Shown in pieces: positions 35,704 to 47,695 of a DNA stretch of 64,000 nucleotides (within the stretch, counting starts at the first letter, position 1; each line of letters begins with the position of its first letter). Where the stretch lies: positions 2,108,001-2,172,000 of the forward strand of contig JAVHNS010000007.1 of the NCBI GenBank assembly GCA_036872755.1, given 5' to 3'. Source of the DNA: Orbilia blumenaviensis. Taxonomy: Eukaryota; Ascomycota; Orbiliomycetes; Orbiliales; Orbiliaceae. Both the position numbers and the translations under genes were made by a program. A model generated the notes under the pieces. It saw only the letters and a list, made by a program, of their open reading frames with translations, did no database searches and was not told where the DNA came from.

Positions 35704-37534
35704 ATGAATAGGCTACCCACAGATGTCTTACGGGAGGTCCTGGACCAACTGGACCCAGAGTATACCGACGTCACCTCCCGGATGAAATTCTGGACGCCTC
35801 GGAAGCATGATGTCGGAAGCCAGACTGTTATAGCGGACCTTCGGCAGTTTCGGCTTGTATGTAAACGCTTCGCGGACTTGGGGGCACAATATCTGTTCCG
35901 CACGATAGCGCATCGATATAATAGCAAGAGCTTTAAACGCCTGAGTGATCTCGCGGACCATCCAGTTTTTGCGGCCCATGTTAAAAAATTCATATACCTC
36001 ATGCCATACTTCTACGTCCAAGGTAGGCCATAAGATCCAAGCTATCCCATGTGCTCTTCGCTATGCACTTTTGGTCAGCGGCTAATAATGTGTTGTAGGT
36101 GCTAAGGATTTTACGGAGTTCAAACGTGACTTCGACGACTTCGATATGCAAGTTGGATCGTATTCGGCTATTTTCCAGGAACCGCTACATTGCCTTGAAG
36201 TTTTCGAAGAACAGCGACACCTTATGAACACTGGAGATGATCTAAGAGTTCTAAAGAAAGCTATGAAATCGTTCCGATCTTTGCAACAAGTTCAAATATT
36301 ATCTGTGCTTGGGGAGAAGGACAGCAAACTTCTGGATTTGGCGGAAAACTACGATGAATGGGATTACGTTGATTGCAAATGGATACCCGCTTGTCAGCAT
36401 GCCGTTGACACAATGCTACAGGCTTTGAACTACGGTCGACCGCCAGTGTATTCCTTTGTATCACCTAGGATGAACCCCCAGAGTCTGCTATCTTTGAGCC
36501 CTGAAGTTCAGGCACTTGGGCTGTCAACCTGGAGCCAACTTACGTATCTCAAACTCAACTTTAACCACATGTCCGATAGAGACTGGTACCATACTCAATT
36601 GGAAAACAAGATCCACATGCTTTCTCAATTCTTTGAGACTCTTTTCCACACAGCACAGAACCTGACGGAGTTACACATCGGGTTCTTCCCGGCTTCGCCC
36701 TTACGGTTACAACTGGAGCAAGTTTTCCACGGAGCTGTCTGGCCAAAATTACGGATATTCGGTATTGAGAGTTGGAGGTTGACTTCAGAGGAGATCATCA
36801 CTAAAGTAAACGCACACGCGCATACTCTCAGAGGAATTCGACTGGCCAGTATATATCTCAAAGAAGGCTCATTCTGGAAGGACATAGTCACCGCATTGAA
36901 AGCTCTTGATTTGGAATGGTTGTCGCTGGATAATATCGGCTACGAAAATGAATTCGATTCGCGGACACCAGCGATTCCACAATTTAATTTCCCGGACGGG
37001 CACGACGACGCAGATGACGAGGAAAGTCATGCGACCGGTCTCACAGGCATATCGGGTGCATCAAGTAGTTTCGACCTAGGCTTCAACATTTCATTGGATG
37101 GCCAAAGCAATGCCGGGAGCAGAATGGATGATCATCACAGCACAGCTGGGGAGAGTTCGAGCAGCGGGGCGCATTCGCGGAGCACACACTCTCGCTCTTC
37201 GAATAACCGGGGTAGCCGGGGTCATGAAACCAATAGTCCTACCACGAGTAATTCACTGACTAGCATGGATATGGCAGGTCCCTCCAGCGCCGGCGGGCCA
37301 AGTAATCAGAACGGAGATGTTCATTTGATACCAGTTGGGGTGGTTGAAAGGCCCGGATTGAACGGCATGGCAGTTAAGTTCCCGAAGGATCCGTTCGAAG
37401 ACCTCGAGTGGAACGAGGACATTGATTTGGAGGACAATGGGGACAACGTTAGCGATTTGCAGATGGTACATTGGGAGAGGTGGGTTGTTGGAAGGGACGT
37501 GTATACTGGGAAGAAGTATTTCCGGGATCTGTGA
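35704..37534 (+). CDS. F-box protein (F-box 3)
   Basis: Probable SCF substrate receptor, not closely like the other two. Exon 35704-36022, intron 36023-36098 (GTAGGC...TTGTAG), exon 36099-37534, 584 residues. The N-terminus MNRLPTDVLREVLDQLDP is a clear F-box start, with the second half LRQFRLVCKRFADLG about 30 residues on. An insert between the halves (TSRMKFWTPRKHDVGSQ) makes the box longer than usual. The middle has Leu-rich strands (LTYLKLNFNHMSDRDW, LTELHIGFFP, LRGIRLASIYL). About 120 residues of Ser/Gly/His-rich low complexity (residues 390-490) precede a conserved-looking end (FEDLEWNEDIDLEDN ... YFRDL). Confidence 0.75.
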
Positions 37535-38720
37535 GGAGAATCAACGACAGACACTACAACAGCAAACCATTTTCCCTTCAGACAACATAGTATTATCGGT
37601 TAAAAATCTTATAATGGCGGTTTTCTGATATTCTCATTTACGTTTGCTTTCTTTGTTTTTCTTCCCCTTTTTTTCTTCTTTTCATCTTAGTTTCAGTGCG
37701 CGTTAGTTCTTTCTCAATTTGCCACGACGCTATTTCCTTTGCTGGCATCGGTTCAATGAGTTATGTCACATGTGTCCCACCCACATATCCTCCCAGACGC
37801 GATGTCCCACTATACCCTGACCTCTTTTCACAATACCTGGCGTCCTGTCGTTACCGCGGCATCAGCTGAGCCATGCCCGAATTTGCACGCTTCTATCACG
37901 ATCAAATCATATAGGTTGCTTGATGCTTCCTCGCTTCCTTTTTCCTTTCATTTCCTTTTTTTTTATTTATCAAGTACTTAAAACGGTTCGCATTATCTCT
38001 CGGATCCGTTGCTTCGCTATACATATTTCTCTGTCTCTTTCGATCTTCAACTATATTTCTTACTATATTAGTATATATATCTCTTGACATGTGCTCTCTA
38101 AATCCTATTCTTTAATCTTGATAAGCTTATGATTGTACACGTACGATCCTTCTGCTTGTATGGTATAAATTCAGATATACTAGTATCTCTATCTACAACT
38201 AGAGCTACTATCATAACGCCTATTGCAGTAGCATCACTTCCCAAAAGAATTATACTTTTGTCAACAATTGCAAGGCAAACGTGTGTTTTTTTTTGGCTAG
38301 CTATAGCTAAGGTGGTGAAATTCACCCTTTTATATTCAAGGCGAATATATGTTGCGGTTTATAAACCCTGCAAACTATATTAATATTACACCATCATTTG
38401 AAACAAATGGCGAGAACCCCTGCAGAGTCTTACTACGGTCATTAATATTGAAGTAGAATCTGTAGTTCTGGCTAAACGCTCTATATGCAATGGGATCTGT
38501 GTAAATATAATCTATTCTAGACATATTTACTGATGTCTAGCTGTATACATCGATGCTTGTATGGCTGTCGCTACTATATGCTATATGATCCCATCCCAAG
38601 CGCATTATCGAAACAATGAGAAGAAAAGGGGAAAACTGATGACACCACAATAACCACTTTGAAGAGGAGGCCAAAAACAAAAAAGAAAAAAACCCTAATC
38701 AAAGCTAACTCCAGGAAAAC
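37535..38720. other. Convergent 3' region, F-box 3 and PIG-S
   Basis: 1.2 kb, T-rich on the left and AT-rich on the right. No gene supported. Confidence 0.55.
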
Positions 38721-40625
38721 CTATGCACCTCCTCTCGCTTTCTTTCTCTCTGCAATAACTCTTTTTACCTCTCTAAGCACCCCGAGTACTAAAGGCACAC
38801 TAACCGGGCCTAAAAGCGGCAAGTAAACTGCTAGCTTGTGTTCGTCAGGAAAGTACACCTGTGCAACCATAGTTCTTTCAAAGAATGCCTTTTCAGCTTC
38901 TTCTTGTGCTACTCTCCCCATCTCTAGTGCCTTTACGAAGCTACCTTTACGGAGTTCTTCGCAGGCGAGGGAAAGGTGACGGATGCTATCTTGAACGCTA
39001 TCGCTTACTGTTGTAGGGATTGAGATTGAAGGGAGGGCATTTACGAGACGTTGCAGAGAGCCTAGGGTAGATGAAGCCGAGACCAGGACCTCAGCTGAAC
39101 GTTGACGGGTCAGGGAGTCCAGTCGAATTGGGAGGGATGCAGGATGTGGTGGTGCACCCAACAGTGCGAGAAGGTGGGCTGCAAAAGTTTCAAGGACGGG
39201 TTTTAGAGTTGGGTTTGAGAGATGTTTGAGTTGGGGGGCAGATTCGTCGAGGTTTAGGATCGTTACTCCGCCCCATTGTGGGAGAAGGAAGGAGTTTGAA
39301 TGGGATGCCGAGGGAATTGTGAGTGGTGAGATTGAAGGGTGAGGGATGTAGAGGATGAAGTTGAGGTTTGGGTCGTTAGAGATGGAGGCAAGCGGCCACT
39401 CAGCAGAGTTGATGAAACTGGACAGCTCTTCCTTTTTTAGGATCCATGATCTAAGGTCTCCATCATAGGTTGGTGTTATGCCAGAGGATATAGAGGCGTA
39501 GTATTGAACCTGTGTAGATATTGTAAAATTTGAGATTGGTGAGAGGGCTGAGAGCAAGGGGGTAAGATATTGAGATATGGCGGATTCGATATCCCAGGAA
39601 GCGGGAAGAGACGTCGCGGTGAATAGGGAGAACGTTATATGGTAACTTGAAGAGTACTTAACAACTCTAGACATCCGGCGGTTTATGTCGGCAGTTGCAG
39701 CGCGGGGTTTAGGAGGTGTCTTCTTGTCCCGCCCTTCATCAGCACTCTGTGAGGAAAGAGCATTGAGAGATCCAGGATTGCTAGTCTGTGGAAGCAATAG
39801 GTATTCAATCAATTCCTGTTCCTGCGAGAACAGTACTTCAAGAGTTTCGGCGACAAACTTGGACAGCCCAGCGGAGACACTAGATTGAGAGGACGATGAT
39901 GGAGGCGGGTAATGGATATCGACGATTCTTGACGAGCTTTGAACGACATGATTGTAGCCGTTCTGACTGTCAGGTATCAACCTTAATAGACAGGCTACAT
40001 TCTCATCCTTGTCAGATTTTGCATCTCCTTCTGGCTCCGCCTTCTTTGCGGCTAATCTCAGTCGTAGGTGGTGAGGTTTGTGTGCGGCGAAGTCATTCGC
40101 GTCATCCAAGGCGTGCTGAACGGTCTTCAACAGGTTTTCGGCATCCGTTAACGACGGCGCTTCAACTTCCACGAGCAAAGGAAACTCAGTTTTGCATAAC
40201 TATTGTCCCATTATCAGCATGCAATTGTCTTGTAACACCTTCCAGCATAATGATGACAGTAACCGTCTGTATGATAGTCGTACCTTTCCTTCAGACCAGT
40301 TTTGCATTTCCTGCATCGGTAATGGTGCTCGGTATATCGTTGTCGTCGCATGCCATAACGGTAGTCCGAGGAATATGGCAATCATCCAAGCTGATATTAG
40401 CACCCATAACCGTGTCCGTATTGTCTCTGGTCGCTCAGGAGGTGGCTGTTTATATGTGGCCGCGGAGTCCCCTGTCACATCGTCGGCGCCTTTGTCTACG
40501 AACCCTGCCGGCAGGATACTATCGTCATCTTGATTAGGTTTTGTCTGGGATTCGTCCTTGTCCATTGTGATGTTGTGCAGCAGTTCTCGATATCTCCTGC
40601 GTCGAGAATCCGCGTCGTCCTCCAT
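38721..40625 (-). CDS. GPI17: GPI transamidase subunit PIG-S (GPI17)
   Basis: Subunit of the ER-membrane complex that replaces a C-terminal peptide of secretory proteins with a GPI anchor. Exon 40625-40284, intron 40283-40200 (GTACGA...ACAATAG), exon 40199-38721, 606 residues. The N-terminal cytosolic tail is followed by a transmembrane helix at about 72-92 (LWVLISAWMIAIFLGLPLW) and the family motif HATTTIYRAPLP. The lumenal domain contains FPLLVEVEAPSL directly after the splice junction, SSSYHITFSLF and the LPQWGGVTILNL block. A second hydrophobic helix (VYLPLLGPVSVPLVLGVL) lies near the C-terminus. Two-helix topology matches the family. It diverges from the CAB4-like gene. Confidence 0.9.
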
Positions 40626-41506
40626 CAGCTGGTTGTGGTCGTGGTGTCGTTAAGGAACGAATCAATGAATGGTACACGCCCTTTTCGGACATCGAGCCGA
40701 GACGTCCGTTCCAACACAAACACCCCTCCACTTCAGGCTACGTCAACCTCGTTGCGAGCCTTCAAATTCGGCCCGAGGTGAAGGGATAATTCGACAATTA
40801 TATTACTTAGCAGTATCACGAGAGTGTCAAGTTCTTTGGGAGATTTCGGGTTCTCGTCGGTTGCATATCCATCTATGCACCTCGATAATTAATTTTCTGC
40901 AGGCCGTTCAAATATTTATTGCTTCCCCCGTCCAATCGGCCAAGATTCTTCCGATATAGTATACCTTAGCTTTCGTCTATCGAAAGACAAGGCGCGAACA
41001 ACCCGTCGAACACAAATCGAACAAACTTCCCCACAGGCCAGCCCGAGGCAAAGGCAAGGGCCAGGGTTTACGTACACTGCACACCCCGCTAGCGTCTGTT
41101 AATTTTCGGTGCGAGAGAAACGGTAGAAGCTGAACCACGAAACGTTAACGAAGGAAAAAGCACGTACCGCCGGTGGATAAATTGTTCGGGTCTATGCACA
41201 CAAGTGACTCCACGTCCCCGCGCTGCTGGATAAACTGGCATTAGTTCGTTCGGCGGGACGTTCTTAACTGGCATATGATATAAGACCATATCCCCCCCGG
41301 ATTTGGTCGTCCTCTCAGAAATTTGCCCGCCTTTTTGTTTCAGATATTGTCATGACAGTACATGCGGGGTATCACCGAAATAATTGAAGCTACTACATAC
41401 CATCGGCATATCTTCTTCGTTGCTGGACTAGTATCATCTACATCCTTCTTCAGTTTTAACAAATACTAGTTCCGCATTAGAACTAATCCGGACGGATTAA
41501 TTAGTT
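40626..41506. promoter_or_regulatory. Divergent intergenic region, PIG-S and CAB4
   Basis: 881 bases, no supported open frame (66-96 codon frames only). No confident motif. Confidence 0.5.
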
Positions 41507-42682
41507 ATGGCGACCCGGAATCTATTGTTCTTGAGGACCATCCCGACATCTTTGGGCGAACTACAAGCGGCAATCACTCAGGGAATCCTTTTTTCGTCGT
41601 CTTCGATCACATCCATCAAGTCCCTTGATATCGCTGTGACACTACCTGGATCCTTGACATCTAAGACAACACTATCCAGGCGACAGTCATTCTATCGGGT
41701 TTCCAATATTATCAATAGAATTTACACTTTGACGGAGGGTATCAATGATGAAATAGAGATCAATGTCATCCTTCTTCATGAGAACTATGATGCCTGCGGC
41801 GGAGTTATCAGACATTGGAGCGACCTTAGGAGATTAAATGAGGTCGGACAATGGCTGAATATACTATGGGTGGAGGAAGCAGATGATCTCTTCGGGCCGA
41901 ATTGCAAAAATGCGATACCCTTACAAATAGAACATGAGAATGTTCATGAAGAGTGGTGGACTCATAGCTCCGATGCGACAGAGGTACTAGCTGAAAGACC
42001 TGAACATAATGTATCTTGTGGTATGTTATTCTTTTTTGACTGTATATTCAAGTAGGTGATTCTGTTGCTAACGATCGGAACTCCAGTCGGAGGGACATTT
42101 GACTACCTTCATGCAGGACACAAGCTCCTCCTAACAATGACCGCATATATGATCCCCTCTGACGCAACGTCACCTAAGATCATAGTCGGTCTCACCGGCG
42201 CCGAGCTTCTCAAGAACAAAAAGCATAAGGAATACGTCACATCATGGGAAACTAGATGCGAAGCTACAGTGTCTTTCCTGCGGGGTATCGTTGGTGACAA
42301 CAGGCCTGTCTCATTCGATGCGAGGGAAGGTACTGAGATGGAGGTAGAAAGCGACTTACCAACATCCTCACGGATAAAGCCATTTGAACTCTCATCCCCC
42401 ATTGGGAGAAACCCGATAACCGTCGAGATGCATGAGATTCAAGACGCCTTCGGACCAACTATCACTATGGAGGAAGTTAGCTGCCTGGTAGTTAGCGAAG
42501 AGACTAAAAGTGGTGGGAAGCTGATAAATGATAAGAGACTGGAACTGAGATGGAGTGAATTGGAAGTATTTACGGTTGGTCTGGTTGGTGGAGACGGATC
42601 TGTAGCAACAAAACTTAGCAGCACCGAGATGAGGCGGCGGAGAGCTGAGAAGGCGGACGTCCTCAAGGGATTCGGTTCATAA
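41507..42682 (+). CDS. CAB4: Phosphopantetheine adenylyltransferase (CAB4-like)
   Basis: Transfers AMP from ATP to 4'-phosphopantetheine, giving dephospho-CoA, the fourth step of CoA synthesis. Exon 41507-42020, intron 42021-42086 (GTATGT, branch GCTAAC, CTCCAG), exon 42087-42682, 369 residues. The junction creates VGGTFDYLHAGHKLLL. The nucleotidyltransferase signature is His180-Ala-Gly-His183. KIIVGLTGAELLKNKKHKEYV and the arginine-containing TRCEATVSFL are typical of the eukaryotic form. A final STEMRRRRAEK matches the ISSTxxR-like end of the fold. There is no dephospho-CoA kinase domain, as in other fungi. The N-terminal 170 residues are fungal-specific and of unknown role. Confidence 0.9.
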
Positions 42683-43767
42683 AATATATTATCAACACAT
42701 GTTCGGCATCAATAATTGCTTGAATTCTCCAAAGTGACGTTGCAATAGCTGGACTATAGGATATTTAGATATCTATAGGTAGTGTTTAATACTTTTCATT
42801 TCGCATATACATATCTTGGTACAACAAAAAGCAGTTTTATTCAATAAGTTCCACTCCAGTTGCGTATCCCTGTAAATCGATAAGCACGATGTCTCGACAT
42901 TTAGAGCTTCCGTGGAAGCCAATCGGGGTACCCGTTACAGAGCAACTTAACCTGTGCTTGCAAATATAGCCAAGGGAGGCTGGTTATCATTAGAACCATG
43001 CTATTACGTACCGGGTACCCCCCAATCGGAGAATTTTTACTAACTATGTCTAAAATAACTGAAGCCGTTGTGACGAATATTAATTCGAATCTGAAACGGG
43101 AACCTGGCTCGAAGCACGCCAGTGTTACAGATTCCGCGTGTTTCAAATGCAACACTAAACAACACGACTTTCCTGGATACGCCGATTCACCTGCTACGAA
43201 TATTCGCTGAATTGTGCGTGATCGATATGGAACTGTGCAGTGATGACAGTCAAGATTATAAGAATCACCTGAGGCTTGTAAGATATAGAAATATAACATG
43301 GGACCTATTGTCGTTTCAAATGGGCGTTGTTTAGAGTCGGGCAACTGTCGCTTGGCTGTTCGGCTACCCGGCATCTTCAAGCTTCGAAGCTAGAATGACG
43401 TTCCATATGATTTCGGAAAATTGTTCCCGGCGCCTGCAGCTACCGGATATCCCAATGATTCTGCCGTGGGGCTCATTGATTTGCTTCGTTGGCTGTTTGC
43501 GAGGCTAATATGTCCTTAGGTATATATATGTCCCCAGTTGCCGCACTTTTAGGATTTCACGAGTTTCTTAGTAGTAAACATCCAAATATATCGACATCCG
43601 TCAAAATAATTTGTTTTCTCGGGCGGGCCCCTTCTTTACTACATCCTTCACGCTGGTCGTGACTTTTATTCTTTCACTCTTTATTCTATTATTTACGTTT
43701 TTCTTCTTTTCGAGCATCGCTGCCATTAATATATATCAGAGCGGTATCTAATTTTAATAATCAAAAA
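42683..43767. promoter_or_regulatory. Intergenic region / subtilisin promoter
   Basis: 1.1 kb. A pyrimidine-rich stretch (43640-43715) and a TATATAT at about 43728-43736 lie just upstream of the protease ATG at 43768. No gene supported; frames 42901-43380 lack motifs. Confidence 0.5.
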
Positions 43768-45228
43768 ATGAAGTACTCACTTGTTATATCGACCTCAGTC
43801 CTCCTCAGCACATTCACTACGACCCTTGCCGCACCGGTGAACCCTCCTGCCACCGCTGTAGCTGCTGCCGCAGCAGATGATACCGATGAATACATCGTTG
43901 TCCTAGCTCCTACTGAGAAGCGCCCATGGGCCCAAGTCTTCACAGACCTAGGCTACAACATGACGTCTCGCACCCACGCAATTTCAGTGAACAAGCACAC
44001 CTTCGGTACAAATTACGGCGATCTCCGCACTTTTGGCAAAGAAGTCCGAGCATTTACAACTCATATGAAGGGCAGTGATGCAGCTAGTCTGTCATCGCTT
44101 CCCGGTGTTCTTTCTATTGAAAAGGATGTGAAGTGGACAGTTAAAGTGCAGCGCTTTAATGAGACATATGGTACTCATAATCTAAAGGATAATAAATGGA
44201 GCTTTCCAGCTGTAAAGCGACAGCAAGATCAAATGAACCAGGTTGTTCAGCAAAGCACCGCGCCCTGGAATCTCGGCCGTATCTCTACAGCCCAACCACT
44301 TGTTTCGAACGGCCGAGAAGTAATCGATCTGAAGTTTAACTACCAATTCGAAAGGTCCTCTGGTATCGGTATCGATGTGTATATGCTCGACTCAGGTATC
44401 AACACCCAGCATGTGGATTTTGGCGGCCGGGCGAAGATGGTGTTCACAGCTTTCGGAAACGATATTACGGACGGACATGGGCACGGAACGCATACAGCAG
44501 GGACAGTGGGCTCTACTACGTTTGGAGTTGCGAAGAATGTGAACTTGTTGGGTGTTAAGGTGCTCGATGCGCAGAATCAGGGATCGTTGTCGAGCTTTGT
44601 CGCCGGTGTGGATTTTGCGGTTTCGTCGCACATGCAGAGAAGATCGCAACCGGGATTTAAAGGTGAGTCTCTTAATTTTTATATACCAATACATACATTG
44701 AATGGTGTAGAACTAATTCTTTTTTTCTTTCTTGATAATTAAGGCTCAATTATCAACATGTCACTTGGCGGTCCCGGTTTCTCACAGCCGCTTTTCCAAG
44801 CCCTCCAGCGAGCTACACAAGCAGGAATGCACGTAGCGGTAGCTGGTGGCAACGATAACACAGACTCTTGTCAATTCTCGCCAGCCCAGTTTTCCCAGCT
44901 CCTCCCAATCATCAACGTCGGCGCTTCCAACGTCGTCGATCAGAGGTGGGAGCATTCGAACTACGGAAAGTGCATTGATATCCATGCACCCGGCGACGGC
45001 ATCGTTAGCACCTCTAACAAGGGACCACAGGCTATGGAGCCTATGTCTGGAACATCTATGGCCTGCCCCGCTGTTGCGGGAGCCATGGCTGTGGAGTTGT
45101 TGAAGAACCCAAATTTGGATCCTGCAGGGTTGAAGCAGTTGATTTTGAGCAAAGCGTTGAATGGAGTGCTTCAAGGTGTTTCTGGCGGAAACTTGCTGTT
45201 GAACAATGGACTCCGAGCAATCGGTTAA
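43768..45228 (+). CDS. Secreted subtilisin-like serine protease (proteinase K family, S8)
   Basis: Extracellular endoprotease. Exon 43768-44662, intron 44663-44743 (GTGAGT...TTAAG), exon 44744-45228, 459 residues. A signal peptide (MKYSLVISTSVLLSTFTTTLA) is followed by an I9-type inhibitor propeptide (DEYIVVLAPTEKRPW ... LPGVLSIEKD) and the mature domain from about residue 165 (TAPWNLGRIS). The catalytic triad is Asp208 (YMLDSGINT), His242 (GHGHGTHTAG) and Ser403 (GTSMACP). The oxyanion-hole Asn lies in AVAGGNDN. The propeptide is longer than usual by about 30 residues between the I9 end and the mature start. The family includes insect- and nematode-cuticle-degrading enzymes and general nutritional proteases; which applies is not shown by sequence. 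Confidence 0.9.
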
Positions 45229-45978
45229 TCTCTTATACATGCACAAGCTAGTTTAATAACACAGCATTAACTGGCGAGGTTTCATTCTCCGGCTTAGATC
45301 TTCATTCTTTTGTTTATATTTCATTGTATTTTAGTTCGAGTAGATATATATAGTGATTAATTTTACGAAGTTATGAATTGGAGTTTTGAAGTCTACAGAT
45401 CCTGATGTCTGACTAGAGATATTTGAAGTGCTTTTTGAGTTGGCATTTTCGCGTGGCATATATGCTTTAATTGGGGCGCATCCTCAAAAACTCTCTTCGG
45501 CCACCTATAGAACTTGAACTTGTCGATTCAGCTACTATGCCGAAATAAAAATTAAAACCGAACATTATGCCACCGGATAAAATCCCTTAGCCTTTTAAAT
45601 CCTCATTCGGCGGGAACATTCAAAAAGAAACGCACGGACGGTCTATTTGCAGATAATATCGTTGGATCTGCTATAGCACTAACGTAGCGGTCCGGTGTGG
45701 CAACCTTAACCTTACATACTCACGCAAAAACCCCTTCCATTCACAGCATCTCGAACCCAAAAAGAATATCAAAGTAAGCTATACCTCCGACTCCACTCGA
45801 ATAATTTATGCGGGCTTCCGCAATAAAATGGGAAGTCCATAATGATATTCTTTTGTGTAATTGTGCGAATTTTAACTTTCAGAGCAAGCTGAAGAATAAA
45901 GCAAAAACAAAAAGAGAAAAACTTGGCTAAGGAATTGCCCCAGTCCTATAAGGTACCTGAAAGCCGCCAATTGCAACC
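45229..45978. other. Intergenic region
   Basis: 750 bases between two same-strand genes, AT-rich with a purine-rich leader before 45979. Nothing else seen. Confidence 0.55.
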
Positions 45979-47695
45979 ATGCTGGCAGCTTCACACAATC
46001 CGAGGCCTGCTAGCTTGCCTTCGCGGCCCCAAATCAGCTTCTCTCTCGTAATAGCAAATAAATTACACCCAGCAATCCTACTAACATCAATAGCGTTGCT
46101 CGCCATATTCATCCCCTTTGCAACATCTCTAGACATAGCTCCTCCGGATAGTATTGATATCATTAATAATAATAACAACAACAACAACCGCGACGGCTTA
46201 AAAATGCACACTTCAGAACCACGAACTCTCGAAACACTTGTCGAATCTGTGGACTGCAGGACGGATGAGATAAATCTTACGCTGGACGTAAAACCCCGGG
46301 AGCACGCGAGTGATACTGCTACTACCATCAACTGTCAGAGTTGGATCGAGCTTAGTATACCGGAAGATGTGAATACAACGGTCGAGATACCGTTTGTGAC
46401 ACCCAACCAGTTTCCGGATAACGGCCCGCCGTCGTTGTTGATGACCATCAATGGACAGTATTCTGGCGACGGCGGTGTGCAAATGGACACTGGGTCGGTA
46501 GGTGGCACAACAAAAACAACACTTTCCTCTTTCTGGTTTTCGAGATAGCTGATGAGTTCGGGATTCTTGCATGCATGTAGACAGGGATAACAATTGGGAA
46601 GGGGACATGGCTTGAGTGGTTCAACGGAGACTGGAGTGAGGCAGTCAAGTACGAAAGAGGCTGGAAGTTTCTGTCGTCCTCGAAGAAATTATATTCAGGT
46701 AAGCCTAGCATGTCCCTGAACAAGCATCCAGAAATCCATTGCAACGCTAAAGACCATATTTATCAAAGGCCACTGGGTTCCCACAACATTAATATTCCAC
46801 GGCAGGGCAGCAGATGGCACACGAATTGATTTGTTGAAGGCTGTAGTCCCGGTCTTAGTTTTTGACACATACTATATATGTCCCAAATTCACGAATGACC
46901 AAGGATCAGTTTGTGCTGCTCCAACGTCCCAGCAGACTGGGAATATAACAGGTTTATATATGGGTGTTGGGTTTGGTCGAGAGCAGGATGGCATGGTTAT
47001 GTGTACGCCGGATAAAAATCCTCTGTTAAACGTCTATGAAGTGAACGGGCAGAATGTGGCAGGTCCGAATAACCCGAATAAATACCACCTTGGTACGTAT
47101 TAGGTCATTTATTTACAGAACAATCACTACTGTAAGAGCTAACATGTGATTTGGCATAGGCTACATCGTCCGCGCCAACTCCCTCATCTGGGGCCTGACT
47201 TCAGCAAACGTCAATAGATTCAGGTGGATGTCACTCCAAAAGCAACCAAACGCAACAGACTATCGCGATTGGGCTATGGCTACACTTCAAGTTTCAATAA
47301 ATGACGGAAAATTCCGCAACGGTTCAATCTTAGCCGACACAGGAATCCCACAAATGTACCTATCCTCGCCGGACGTGCCGAAGCCGATACCTCCTTACTA
47401 TAAAATCAACCTAAAAATTCCGGATGTTCAGGGGTCTCTGGGTGGGTATGTCGTGACGGCGAAGCGCGTGGGTAAGAATGCGACCGCGGATTCATCGATG
47501 CTAGGGACCGCACCGACATATGTTGGAGCGACAAACACAGCAGGAATTGTCAGCGGACCGGGGGGAGGTATTTATGAGCGAGTATTTGTGAACACTGGCA
47601 GCAGATTTTGGAATGGATTTGAGGCAGCGTTTGATGCTGTAGGAGGTCATTGGGGTGTTATGCAGTTGAGTAGTGCGACGTCTAAACTTAGTTAA
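45979..47695 (+). CDS. Membrane-anchored or secreted protein, unknown family
   Basis: Exons 45979-46497, 46581-46698, 46769-47092 and 47160-47695, all junctions in frame, 498 residues. A hydrophobic segment at about residues 33-50 (AILLTSIALLAIFIPFATS) after a 30-residue polar N-terminus suggests a signal anchor. A run of eight Asn follows (AAT/AAC microsatellite). The ectodomain has several N-glycosylation sequons and a repeated theme of short beta-like blocks: QSWIELSIP, GTWLEWFNGDW, LIFHGRAADGT, ILADTGIPQMYLSS, YERVFVNTGSRFWNGF. The ADTGI block faintly recalls aspartic-protease strands, but no second copy or flap is evident, so I do not assign that function. It lies directly downstream of the subtilisin. 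Confidence 0.7.
46162..46188 (+). repeat. AAT/AAC trinucleotide run coding for eight Asn
   Basis: In-frame trinucleotide microsatellite within the first exon of the unknown secreted protein, just after the hydrophobic segment. A likely length-variable linker. Confidence 0.75.

Noticed and set aside
46831..47103. Stand-alone 90-codon gene
   Set aside because: It is the interior of exon 3 of the four-exon secreted protein; flanking splice sites keep the frame on both sides.
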